A stretch of 13,527 nucleotides of DNA, from contig JALSHP010000269.1 of the NCBI GenBank assembly GCA_026982175.1, forward strand, positions 1-13,527, read 5' to 3'. The DNA is from Campylobacteraceae bacterium (lineage in GTDB: Bacteria > Campylobacterota > Campylobacteria > Campylobacterales > Sulfurovaceae). Shown here piece by piece: positions 1-7,403 of this stretch; within the stretch, counting starts at the first letter, position 1; each line of letters opens with the position of its first letter. The notes beneath the pieces are model-generated. The model did not search any database. It saw nothing but the letters and a program-made list of their open reading frames with translations, and was not told the origin of the DNA. Made by a program: the position numbers and the translations under genes.

Positions 1-570
1 TTCAGCCCCATCATGATAGAGTGGTGTTCTTGACTCTTTTTTCATGTTAATCAAATACATGGGTGCCCAATTGAGTAAGTGATCTTTTAAGAAACCTTTT
101 TGAATCAGTAAAAACTCTTGAAGTGCTTCTTCATCATTAGCATTAAATGCTTTTTTCATGGCATCACAAAGTACATACATAAACTCTAACTCTACCCCAA
201 TGTGGTCAGGGCTTACTACTCTCGCCTCTTGCAAATCAACTTTAAAGTCTAAAATGTCATAAATCTCTAAAATAGGATTTTCTCCACCAGATTCAATCAT
301 TTGATCATCACGGGTATAAAAACTCTCATAGGGTACTAAATGCAATAATGATAAATTAGTAAAATCAACATCTAAAAAACGCTCTTTTAAAATATTATTA
401 GAAAACTCTTTTCTTTTACCCCAACTCTTATAGTTGGGAAAGAGGTCTAAAATCTCTCTATTGCTCTCAATCGACTTAATAAACTCTGCATCTACTTCTG
501 TAATCATCAATCGTGAGACCAATGCATACAGTGTAATTCGATTTTCTATCTCTTCTAGTGTTACAGTCAT
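1..570 (-). CDS. TorD/DmsD-family molybdoenzyme chaperone (3' end outside window)
   Basis: The reading frame is open for 190 codons from an ATG at 568-570 to the window edge with no stop, so the C-terminus is missing. It encodes a cytoplasmic maturation chaperone of the TorD/DmsD/NarJ family. Such proteins bind the Tat signal of a molybdopterin enzyme and hold it until the cofactor is inserted. Family hallmarks are visible: PYESFY at residues 80-85, PDHIGVELEFM at 121-131 and FLKDHLLNWAP at 160-170. The rest looks all-helical, with no membrane segment or signal peptide. An AGAGGG ribosome site lies 4 bases before the ATG. It follows the catalytic-subunit gene after a 135-base gap that holds a hairpin, so it is probably its dedicated chaperone (inference). 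Family members usually have about 200-250 residues, so perhaps 10-60 are lost. Confidence 0.9.
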   Translation of the reverse strand, partial: MTVTLEEIENRITLYALVSRLMITEVDAEFIKSIESNREILDLFPNYKSWGKRKEFSNNILKERFLDVDFTNLSLLHLVPYESFYTRDDQMIESGGENPILEIYDILDFKVDLQEARVVSPDHIGVELEFMYVLCDAMKKAFNANDEEALQEFLLIQKGFLKDHLLNWAPMYLINMKKESRTPLYHDGAE

Positions 571-611
571 TTTACCCTCTTAACGTTCATATATGGAAAC
601 AATCCACTTTC

Positions 612-617
612 ATAATA
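612..617 (-). promoter_or_regulatory. possible -10 box for the torD-like gene
   Basis: On the minus strand this reads TATTAT, about 40 bases upstream of the chaperone ATG. It lies beyond the hairpin that may end the upstream transcript. No clear -35 box is visible, which is common in Campylobacterota. The call is weak because the region is AT-rich. Confidence 0.3.
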
Positions 618-661
618 AATAAAACTAAATTTAAAAATATTGATTAAGAAAATAGATGAGT

Positions 662-689
662 ATCAAAAAGAGGAAACCCTCTTTTTGAT
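662..689 (-). terminator. 12-bp perfect inverted repeat between catalytic subunit and chaperone genes
   Basis: The arms at 662-673 and 678-689 are exact reverse complements (ATCAAAAAGAGG / CCTCTTTTTGAT) around a 4-base loop. The repeat starts 17 bases after the stop codon of the catalytic-subunit gene. The outer part of the stem is A/U, so the minus-strand transcript carries CCUCUUUUU, as in intrinsic terminators whose U-tract pairs with an upstream A-tract. It may be a partial terminator or an RNA-stabilising hairpin that lowers chaperone expression relative to the structural genes (inference). Confidence 0.6.
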
Positions 690-705
690 TAAAAAAGTGT
701 AAAGA

Positions 706-3700
706 TTAACCTTTAATCTCTACGGTATACGCTTTGTGTGAAAGAGCTGGACCTGTTCGTTTCATATGTTCTGGTCTTCTTAAAGTATCACCTACTTCAA
801 GAGGACGGGTTAACGTATCTCTCCAACCTTGTGCTACTTTCATGTTATTTTCGTAGTTAACGTAAATATCACCAATAGTATCTTCTTTACCTGCTGGTTC
901 AATGCTTACTTTTAAGTGCCAAGCATGGTTTCCTGCAATTGGATCAGGATGAGAAGGGGCAACGGCATTTTGCCACGCTCCACTTAGTCCATCCCACCAA
1001 ATATTGTCAAGGTCTTTATTGTACTCTTTAAACTGCCAAGTATCACGACGTGCATACATTGCATCTTTTAGCCCCTCTTTAGGCTTAAGTGTCCCAATTT
1101 TACCATCCATTGTCATGTCGTAAAGTGGTGCACCTACTCCCATAACACCCAATTGATGAGAGAAACCAGGAATATCAACAGCATTTTTAAGCTTCCATCT
1201 ACCTGCATGGTGAGAGTTTGCTAAAACGCCTGGCATCGTACCTTCTGTTGGTACAGCCATTGCAATAAAGTAACCAGAATCAAGTCCTGTTAATGTATCA
1301 GTCACATTCACTTTAATTGCATCACCTTGTTTAATATTAAGACGTTTTGCATCATCAGTATTAATCCAAACAGGATTATGGTTTTGAGAAATCTCCATAA
1401 GGTGTTTAGAGTTTACTGAACGCGTATGAATATTATATGGTAATCTGAAGATAGTATTCAATGCAAATTCATTCTCTTTTTCCATATAATCATGGTGTAC
1501 TTGTGTTACCAAGTGAATCATCTCTTTACGTTCTTCTTTAGTTTTTGGATAAATTGGCACAGCATACTCTGGCCATTTCCATTCTGCAAACCATTCAGAG
1601 AAGAACTCAAGTTTTCTACTTAAGGTATGGAATCCATCGACAATTTTACCATCAATTTCAACACCAATCGCATGTTTTTCACCATGATGACCTTCTACCA
1701 TAAGTGTACCAAACTTATCTTTTTCTACCTCTTCAGGAGCATATTTATGTCCATGAGCCACATAAGAGTCACCCTCTTTTTTAACCGCTCTTTCTTGAGG
1801 TTTATAGATGTTGTCTTCTTCCATCCATGTTCCCATGTCTCTCATCATCTCATAGTTTGGATATTTCGCTTTAGGATAATGTTTTTTCGCAACAGCTTTA
1901 AGATTTGGCAAGTTATCAAAGGCTGCATTATACCACTCAGCAATACTTACAGCTCTTGTTGGGTCTTCTTTTGAAGCCCAGTGTTTTCTTACGCCTAAAC
2001 TTCCATCTGGATCGACATACTCAACCATTAGTGTTGCCCAGAACTCTACCTCTTCCCAAACTTCACCAAGACCTGCTGCCATGTGTGCTTCAAGTGTTCC
2101 TCTTGATGCTTGTTTAGGTTTCCATCCAAGTTTCTCTAATGCCACTCTAAGTGCTGGTTGTCTAAAACTTAACCAACGTGTTGGTTGTGTTGCTTCTGAA
2201 TGTTGGTCATGACGCTCACCTGCAAGACCCACAGGAAGGATATAATCACAATACCAGTTTGTTTCCGACCAAGTAGGTGAAAGGTTAAATGGTAACTCAA
2301 TTTTATCTTCACGTTTTAAGGCTTCAATCCATCTAAATCCATCAGGGTTAATCCAAACTGGATTATACATTCTTGGTACATAAACAGCCAACTTATGTGG
2401 AACATGTAAGCCTTTGGCATTCCATTTTGCTCTCCACTCATCATCTAAAAGAAGATGTGGGAGAAGGTGACTCATTTCATAGGTACTCAAAGGGTACTCA
2501 GGTGGCCAACCAAGTTCATTCCAGGCATCAACTTTAGCTGGTTTTTCACCAGAGACGGTTGCTTTTTCACCTTTACCGTTGACAGAGATAACATGCCAGT
2601 GGTGTAGTCCAACCCCACCTTTGTCTCCTGCCATTGCTCCACGAAGCACAAATGGTAAGAATGCAGAACGTGCAATCATCCAACCACCACGGTGTCCAAT
2701 TGCTCCAGCTCTCCAAATATAAGTTGCTACTCTAGCACCTGCATCAATGAACATATCATAAAGTTTTTCAATGGTTCTGGCTTCTAAACGACACTCTTTT
2801 ACCACAAAGTCAAGGGTATAAGGAGAATACATTTCAGAAATCATCTTAATGAAATCTTCATAGCTGTCACCTTGTGGTACGGCTTTAATATATTTTTTCT
2901 CAACAAGCAGTGCTAAATACTCTTTGTTTGCCATGAGTCTGTCCCAGTTGACCCAATTTTTTACAAAATTGTGATTAACAAGGTCATCACCATTAATATC
3001 TTTTTCATTTAAGATTCTATTGGCAAGGTAAAGGTAAAGTGCTGTCTCTGTACCTGGATAACAAGGAACCCAAAGGTCAGCCATACCAGCTGAGTTAGAG
3101 AGTCTTGGATCCATAACAACAAGTTTTGCCCCTTTTTTACGTGCATCAGCAATACGTCCTGCTGCTTGTTGAAAATAGTGACCAGCATCAGCTGCATGAG
3201 ATGATTGTAAAAAAATCAGTTTGGCATTTGCCCAATCTGGTGAGTTTCTGTCATCATTTGTCCACTGAATCGTTCCTTCTCTAGCTCCTGCTGAACAGAT
3301 GTTTGTATGTGAATTCCACCCATCAACACCCATAGAAGCAGGTACACGTGGTCCAAAACCATTTTCATTTGGACGACCTACTTGATACATGAACTGTTTT
3401 TTAGCTGTTGGGTCATCACTTCTAAGCATCTCATTTAGTTTTGCACCAATCTCTTTCATGGCATCATCCCATGAACTTCTCACCCATTTACCTTCACCTC
3501 TTTTAGAACCAGGTGCTCTTCTTAAAGGGAAAGGAATTCTATCGGGATCATACATTTGAGATTGAGTAGCATAACCTTTGGCACAGTTACGTCCACGTGA
3601 ACCCGCATGAAGTGGATTCCCCATGTATTTAATAACACGTAAATCTTTTGGGTTATTTGACTTTTTAAAATCCCCAACATTTACCCATGCTGTTAAACCA

Positions 3701-4068
3701 CAAGAGGCCTCACAGTTTGAACAAGCAGTAGGCACAAGCATATACTCATGTGCTTCAATTCCATGTTCATTCTCTTCAGATTTAACCCCTTTTCTTCCAA
3801 TACCACCACGTTTCCAATCATCACCAGAAAGCTCTGTCCAAGAATCCCACTTTTTAAAAGGAGGATAATGTTGCGGTGTTCCATTGGTCATTTCAGCAAC
3901 ATCATAACCTAAGTCTTCAGTTACTTCACCTGCTTCAGTAGAAGCTTCAAGTCCTGTAAAAACACCTTTGGCAACAACTGCACCAGCTACTGCGTAACTT
4001 GTCCCTTTAAGGAACGAACGTCTGCTTTCAAAGAAAGAAGATTCGTTATTATTCATTTTCTTAACCAT
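706..4068 (-). CDS. Tat-exported molybdopterin oxidoreductase catalytic subunit (PsrA/TtrA/SrdA-like, substrate unknown)
   Basis: This is the catalytic subunit of a DMSO-reductase-superfamily enzyme carrying bis-MGD molybdenum and one [4Fe-4S] cluster, acting in the periplasm. A twin-arginine signal SRRSFLK lies at residues 15-21, followed by a hydrophobic Ala/Val stretch. The cluster cysteines are C116, C119, C123 and C162 (CX2CX3CX38C). C258 in the segment HTNICSAGAR is the likely molybdenum ligand; its codon is TGT, so it is cysteine and not selenocysteine. DPRLSNSAGMADLW near 320-333 is a typical cofactor-domain motif. The C-terminal dinucleotide-binding domain covers roughly 870-1060. 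At 1120 residues it is longer than typical PsrA (about 750) and TtrA (about 1020), with extra sequence around 640-850. An AGGAG site overlaps the stop of the preceding NrfD-like gene and fixes the ATG; M5 is a possible alternative. The family is certain. Tetrathionate, selenate, arsenate, polysulfide or sulfite as substrate cannot be decided from sequence alone. Confidence 0.9.
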   Translation of the reverse strand: MVKKMNNNESSFFESRRSFLKGTSYAVAGAVVAKGVFTGLEASTEAGEVTEDLGYDVAEMTNGTPQHYPPFKKWDSWTELSGDDWKRGGIGRKGVKSEENEHGIEAHEYMLVPTACSNCEASCGLTAWVNVGDFKKSNNPKDLRVIKYMGNPLHAGSRGRNCAKGYATQSQMYDPDRIPFPLRRAPGSKRGEGKWVRSSWDDAMKEIGAKLNEMLRSDDPTAKKQFMYQVGRPNENGFGPRVPASMGVDGWNSHTNICSAGAREGTIQWTNDDRNSPDWANAKLIFLQSSHAADAGHYFQQAAGRIADARKKGAKLVVMDPRLSNSAGMADLWVPCYPGTETALYLYLANRILNEKDINGDDLVNHNFVKNWVNWDRLMANKEYLALLVEKKYIKAVPQGDSYEDFIKMISEMYSPYTLDFVVKECRLEARTIEKLYDMFIDAGARVATYIWRAGAIGHRGGWMIARSAFLPFVLRGAMAGDKGGVGLHHWHVISVNGKGEKATVSGEKPAKVDAWNELGWPPEYPLSTYEMSHLLPHLLLDDEWRAKWNAKGLHVPHKLAVYVPRMYNPVWINPDGFRWIEALKREDKIELPFNLSPTWSETNWYCDYILPVGLAGERHDQHSEATQPTRWLSFRQPALRVALEKLGWKPKQASRGTLEAHMAAGLGEVWEEVEFWATLMVEYVDPDGSLGVRKHWASKEDPTRAVSIAEWYNAAFDNLPNLKAVAKKHYPKAKYPNYEMMRDMGTWMEEDNIYKPQERAVKKEGDSYVAHGHKYAPEEVEKDKFGTLMVEGHHGEKHAIGVEIDGKIVDGFHTLSRKLEFFSEWFAEWKWPEYAVPIYPKTKEERKEMIHLVTQVHHDYMEKENEFALNTIFRLPYNIHTRSVNSKHLMEISQNHNPVWINTDDAKRLNIKQGDAIKVNVTDTLTGLDSGYFIAMAVPTEGTMPGVLANSHHAGRWKLKNAVDIPGFSHQLGVMGVGAPLYDMTMDGKIGTLKPKEGLKDAMYARRDTWQFKEYNKDLDNIWWDGLSGAWQNAVAPSHPDPIAGNHAWHLKVSIEPAGKEDTIGDIYVNYENNMKVAQGWRDTLTRPLEVGDTLRRPEHMKRTGPALSHKAYTVEIKG

Positions 4069-4079
4069 CTATATTCTCC

Positions 4080-5024
4080 TTAACTTAACGGTATCATTTG
4101 TGGAATTTCTAGCCACGTACTCTTTGCAAGGTAAAGCCCTATAAATGCTGTTACGGCTGCAAATTTCATCATTGTTCTATTATCACTCATTCTCATAGCA
4201 ATAAAGAAAGGAATAATATACCCCAATACCATTGCTGCCCAAAACTGTGTAAAGTACTCTCCACCAGAGTGAACATACGCTAAGGTCGCTTCTACCTCTG
4301 CTGCTTTAAATGAGAAGAAATATTCACCCATATACATAATAAAAGAGAACAAAACAGAAAGAGCTAAAATCATTGCCAACTCTTTTTTAACTGACTCTGA
4401 CCACTCTTCTGCAATTAAAATTAATGCTGCTGAACCAACCATAAAGGCTGCTAATAGCATTTGAATTAACTCTGCACCTGGTACCCAAAGTTCTCTCGCA
4501 GCTGATTGCGACATAATAATCGCCGTATACATAGTAACAGGAAACGCTAAGAACACAGTGAAAGGAAATATCTTTTCATAAAGTCCATCTTTTGCTCTTA
4601 CTGCTTTTGCAATAGCACAATCTTTTCTAAAATCTGAAAATCTAGTAAAGAAAGAGGTAAACATCATAATAGATACCAATACTAAGAAAAGCGTTGCCAT
4701 CCATGCCCCAACAGTAATAGATGAAGTCCAATGAGGATGTGTAAAAATATGAATCATTCTTAATGGTTGATGTAAATCAATAAGTGTAAAAAATAAGAAA
4801 ACATTTAACGCAATAAATGAAATAAGTGGCATTAACCATCTTAAGTTTGGCATCTCTTCATGTTTATGTCTATAGAGTAAAAAAGCACCGACTAAGATAA
4901 CTCCTGTACCAATACTTTTTGCCCACATATTCAACGTAATCATCCAACCCCAGATAATCCCAGAGTGTGCCACATCTAAAGTTACAATGGCTTTAGTGGC
5001 TTCAATTGTACTAACGTGATCCAT
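4080..5024 (-). CDS. NrfD/PsrC-type membrane subunit
   Basis: This is the membrane anchor of the molybdoenzyme, expected to exchange electrons between the (mena)quinone pool and the iron-sulfur subunit. The 314 residues contain about eight hydrophobic segments, at roughly 28-50, 64-84, 102-126, 150-175, 185-206, 215-235, 257-279 and 285-303. The motif LIDLHQPLR near 81-89 matches the conserved D-L-x-x-P region of NrfD/PsrC proteins. There is no haem-ligand pattern of the cytochrome b type. The ATG overlaps the stop of the upstream iron-sulfur gene as TAATG, with AAGGAG just upstream, so the two are probably translationally coupled. The catalytic-subunit gene begins 11 bases downstream. The length is normal for the family. 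Confidence 0.9.
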   Translation of the reverse strand: MDHVSTIEATKAIVTLDVAHSGIIWGWMITLNMWAKSIGTGVILVGAFLLYRHKHEEMPNLRWLMPLISFIALNVFLFFTLIDLHQPLRMIHIFTHPHWTSSITVGAWMATLFLVLVSIMMFTSFFTRFSDFRKDCAIAKAVRAKDGLYEKIFPFTVFLAFPVTMYTAIIMSQSAARELWVPGAELIQMLLAAFMVGSAALILIAEEWSESVKKELAMILALSVLFSFIMYMGEYFFSFKAAEVEATLAYVHSGGEYFTQFWAAMVLGYIIPFFIAMRMSDNRTMMKFAAVTAFIGLYLAKSTWLEIPQMIPLS

Positions 5025-5788
5025 TAGTGTTCTCCTTTCTCTTCATGATGTACCCCAGCCTCATTTGGCATATCAGCAAAAGATTCATTCTTTAAATGAT
5101 CATTATGATTACCAAAAATTGGATCTAAGAACCTGTCTAAAATTGAGTGATTTGGTGAACCGATTTGGTCAAGTTTTGTAATATTATTAAAGAGTCCATA
5201 ACCTTCAATTCTCTCATGAGCTTGAGGATTAAGTGTATTGTTACCTCCACCAACATAGTAATGTTTAGGGTCAGTATGCTTCTCTGGTTTTCTTACTTGA
5301 ATGTCACCTTGATGTTCCATAATATATCTTGAAATTTGTGAAGTCTCATCTTCAACATCTCCAAAAATATTAGCTTCAACAGGACAAGCAACAACGCAGG
5401 CTGGCATTAATCCACTCTCAATTCTATGCGCACAGTAAGTACATTTATCAGCTGTATTAGATTCTGGATCCATGTAGATTGCTCCATAAGGACATGCCAT
5501 CATACATCCAGCACACCCAATACAGCGTTCACTGTCAATATTGACAATTCCGTTATCTAAATAATGTAAAGCAGATACTGGACAAATTCTTTCACAAGGT
5601 GCATTTTCACAATGGTTACATCTTAAAGGTGTAAATGAGCGTGAAGTATCAGGGAAAGACCCTATATCTATATATTTCACACGTAAACGCCACGAACTAA
5701 GTGGTACTTCATTTTCAACTTTACAGGCAATCTCACAACCTTTACAACCCATGCAAAGATTAAGATCGACTAAAAAACCTAACTTCAT
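5024..5788 (-). CDS. four-cluster [4Fe-4S] electron-transfer subunit (PsrB/TtrB/DmsB-like)
   Basis: This is the electron-transfer subunit linking the NrfD-like quinone subunit to the molybdenum subunit. All 16 cluster cysteines are present: C12, C15, C18, C22; C57, C60, C65, C69; C89, C92, C95, C99; C116, C119, C131, C135. This is the DmsB/PsrB pattern of four [4Fe-4S] clusters. It has no signal peptide, so it probably crosses the membrane together with the Tat-tagged catalytic subunit (family knowledge). Residues 136-254 form a low-complexity tail ending in a His/Glu-rich stretch (VHHEEKGEH) without family motifs. A strong AGGAGG lies 4 bases before the ATG. It is the first gene of the operon; the order B-C-A resembles ttrBCA and srdBCA. 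Confidence 0.92.
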   Translation of the reverse strand: MKLGFLVDLNLCMGCKGCEIACKVENEVPLSSWRLRVKYIDIGSFPDTSRSFTPLRCNHCENAPCERICPVSALHYLDNGIVNIDSERCIGCAGCMMACPYGAIYMDPESNTADKCTYCAHRIESGLMPACVVACPVEANIFGDVEDETSQISRYIMEHQGDIQVRKPEKHTDPKHYYVGGGNNTLNPQAHERIEGYGLFNNITKLDQIGSPNHSILDRFLDPIFGNHNDHLKNESFADMPNEAGVHHEEKGEH

Positions 5789-5792
5789 GTTT

Positions 5793-5798
5793 CCTCCT
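5793..5798 (-). promoter_or_regulatory. strong ribosome binding site of the iron-sulfur subunit gene
   Basis: The minus strand reads AGGAGG, 4 bases before the ATG at 5786-5788. It is the best Shine-Dalgarno match in the window and suggests efficient translation of the first operon gene. Confidence 0.75.
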
Positions 5799-5819
5799 AA
5801 CTATTTTTTTAATAGAGAA

Positions 5820-5825
5820 ATAATA
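5820..5825 (-). promoter_or_regulatory. possible -10 box of the molybdoenzyme operon
   Basis: The minus strand reads TATTAT about 32 bases upstream of the first ATG, which would give a leader of roughly 25 bases holding the AGGAGG site. No clear -35 is seen. Three phased ATCAT/ATGAT elements begin at its upstream edge and could be operator sites (see findings). Confidence 0.35.
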
Positions 5826-5927
5826 TCATTTTTTATGATTTTTCATCATTAAAAGATTTTTTTTCTACTTTCTCTACTATAAATATAGCTTATTTACTCA
5901 CATTTCTTAAAACAATTTCTATTAATA

Positions 5928-5933
5928 TATAAT
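5928..5933 (+). promoter_or_regulatory. possible -10 box of the DUF309 gene
   Basis: An exact TATAAT lies 68 bases before the preferred TTG start of the DUF309 gene, in a very AT-rich divergent intergenic region. There is no recognisable -35 box. Because of the base composition the match could be chance. Confidence 0.4.
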
Positions 5934-5989
5934 ATTAATCCTAATCATCAAAAAAAATGATAGTATTTTTTTATCAAAAAAAATTAATC

Positions 5990-5995
5990 AAGGAG
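5990..5995 (+). promoter_or_regulatory. Shine-Dalgarno site that decides a TTG start
   Basis: AAGGAG lies 6 bases before the TTG at 6002-6004, an ideal spacing. The in-frame ATG at 5957 has only A-rich sequence in front of it and no Shine-Dalgarno match. Confidence 0.7.
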
Positions 5996-6001
5996 AGTAT
6001 T

Positions 6002-6343
6002 TTGCTTAAAGAAAATCATGATTTAAATGATGCCTTAAAACAATTTTTAAAAGCACTTCATAATGAAAAATATTATGAAGCACATGAAGCACTTGAAGAA
6101 GGATGGCACCCCCTACGGAAATCTAATCATCCATTAAAAAATTTAGCCAAAGGGCTTATTAATGGAGCTATTTGTTTTGAGCATCTAAAGCGTGACAGAA
6201 AAGATGCCCATCGTAAAGCCACCTCTGTACTTAAATCTTTTGAACGTCATAAACATTTATGTATAGAAGGTATTGAAGAGTTTGAATTATTTAATAAAAG
6301 TTGTCAAAAAATAGAAAGTTTAAAAAAATTTCATAACTTGTAG
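6002..6343 (+). CDS. DUF309 family protein, TTG start preferred
   Basis: This small helical protein has the DUF309 signature: YYEAHEALEEGWHP near residues 24-37 counted from the TTG, then a segment with LAKGLINGAICFEHL and further helices. The conserved Glu and His residues could bind a metal, but the function of the family is not established. I choose the TTG at 6002 (113 residues) over the in-frame ATG at 5957 (128 residues). AAGGAG sits 6 bases before the TTG, and the extra 15 residues (MIVFFYQKK...) look like translated AT-rich leader. It is the only plus-strand gene, divergent from the molybdoenzyme operon and convergent with fabH. Its TAG stop is part of a repeat unit at 6340-6363. Confidence 0.82.
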   Translation: MLKENHDLNDALKQFLKALHNEKYYEAHEALEEGWHPLRKSNHPLKNLAKGLINGAICFEHLKRDRKDAHRKATSVLKSFERHKHLCIEGIEEFELFNKSCQKIESLKKFHNL

Positions 6344-6408
6344 GGTGTCATTTTAATGCACCATTATTTAATTTAAAATATTATTTGGTGCAATAAATTG
6401 CACCCTAC
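6340..6408. repeat. inverted pair of REP-like units (BIME-like) between convergent genes
   Basis: Two related units face each other. The left one (6340-6363) is GTAG followed by an imperfect palindrome GGTGTCATTTTAATGCACC. The right one, read on the minus strand (6408-6386), is GTAG followed by GGTGCAATTTATTGCACC, with perfect 8-base arms. A 22-base AT-only spacer (6364-6385) separates them. A GTAG foot before a hairpin, arranged as an inverted pair, is the architecture of bacterial REP/BIME elements mobilised by RAYT transposases. No RAYT gene lies in the window. The TAG of each GTAG is the stop codon of the flanking gene (DUF309 at 6341-6343, fabH at 6405-6407). The whole can also fold as one long hairpin and may act as a bidirectional terminator. 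Confidence 0.75.
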
Positions 6409-7403
6409 TTACTTTCTCCTGCAAAAGGAAGCAAAGCAGAAGCCCAAGTAAGCCCTCCACCAAAAGTATCAAGTAACATTAACTCACCTTTTTTAAGACG
6501 ACCCGATTCCCAAATATCATTAATTGCCATGGGAATAGAAGCAGCTGAAGTATTACCATATTTTCCAACTGTTAATACCACTTGTTCCTCTTTCATCTTT
6601 AATGCATCACCTACTGCTTTAATGATACGATAGTTCGCTTGATGTGGTACGAAATGAGGAATATCTTCAGAAGCTATTTCATTTTTTGCCAAAATATCTT
6701 TAACATCTTTAGTTAAGGTTTTAACGGCCAACTTAAAAGTCTCATTTCCTTTCATGGAAACAAAATTTAAGCCCTCATCAATCACTTTTTGAGAAACTGG
6801 ATTCACGCAACCTGGAGCTGGTGTCATTAAAAAGTCAGCATAAGCACCATCAGCTGAAGCATGAACATCAATTAATGCTTCAGATTTATCTTCTGTCGCT
6901 GAAATTACAGCAGCCCCTGCTCCATCTCCAAACAAAATACATGTTCCTCTATCTGTATAATCTACAATAGAGGAAAACTTCTCAGCCCCAATAATCAATA
7001 CATGCTTTTTCATGCCTGATTCAACAAAAGCTTTTGCTACAGAGAGGGCATAAACAAAGCCTGAACAAGCAGCTGAAATATCAAAAGCTTGTACATTTTT
7101 AATGCCTAATTTATCTGAAATAATACAAGAAGTCGCAGGCATATTAAAATAGTCTGGCGTGACAGTTGCACAAACAATTAAGTCTATATCAGAAGCTTCT
7201 AATCCTGCTCTTTTTATGGCGAGTTCAGAAGCTTTTGTCGCCATATCACTGGTATATTCATCATCTTCTGCGATTCGACGCTCAGAAATTCCTGTTCGTT
7301 TTAAAATCCATTCATCAGAGGTGTCGACCATCTTCTCTAAGTCGGCATTGCTTAATATTTTAGAAGGAACATAAGCCCCAATAGAATGAAATTTTGCGTA
7401 CAT
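6405..7403 (-). CDS. fabH: beta-ketoacyl-ACP synthase III
   Basis: FabH condenses acetyl-CoA with malonyl-ACP to start type II fatty acid synthesis in the cytoplasm. The catalytic triad is intact: C113 in ISAACSGF, H254 in HQANYRI and N284 in YGNTSAAS. The C-terminal GGGLTWAS motif is typical of the family. The 332 residues are a normal length. The ATG overlaps the plsX stop as TAATG, with AAGG about 7 bases before it, so translation is probably coupled to plsX. It is the last gene of the ndk - DUF177 - rpmF - plsX - fabH operon. Its TAG stop is supplied by the REP-like repeat downstream. Confidence 0.96.
   Translation of the reverse strand: MYAKFHSIGAYVPSKILSNADLEKMVDTSDEWILKRTGISERRIAEDDEYTSDMATKASELAIKRAGLEASDIDLIVCATVTPDYFNMPATSCIISDKLGIKNVQAFDISAACSGFVYALSVAKAFVESGMKKHVLIIGAEKFSSIVDYTDRGTCILFGDGAGAAVISATEDKSEALIDVHASADGAYADFLMTPAPGCVNPVSQKVIDEGLNFVSMKGNETFKLAVKTLTKDVKDILAKNEIASEDIPHFVPHQANYRIIKAVGDALKMKEEQVVLTVGKYGNTSAASIPMAINDIWESGRLKKGELMLLDTFGGGLTWASALLPFAGESK

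Noticed and set aside
1627..2117. Two plus-strand open frames inside the molybdoenzyme gene
   Set aside because: They run antisense to a clearly conserved 1120-codon gene, lack ribosome sites and give low-complexity Phe- or Leu-rich translations.
3295..3297. Selenocysteine at the molybdenum-ligand position of the catalytic subunit
   Set aside because: The codon is TGT, so the residue is ordinary cysteine.
3623..3868. Plus-strand open frame of 81 codons opposite the Fe-S cluster region of the molybdoenzyme
   Set aside because: It is a shadow of the conserved minus-strand coding sequence, with no ribosome site or recognisable domain.
5851..5920. AT-rich tract between the divergent genes as an origin or attachment site
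   Set aside because: No DnaA boxes, direct repeats, integrase or tRNA end are seen; the base composition is usual for a promoter region here.
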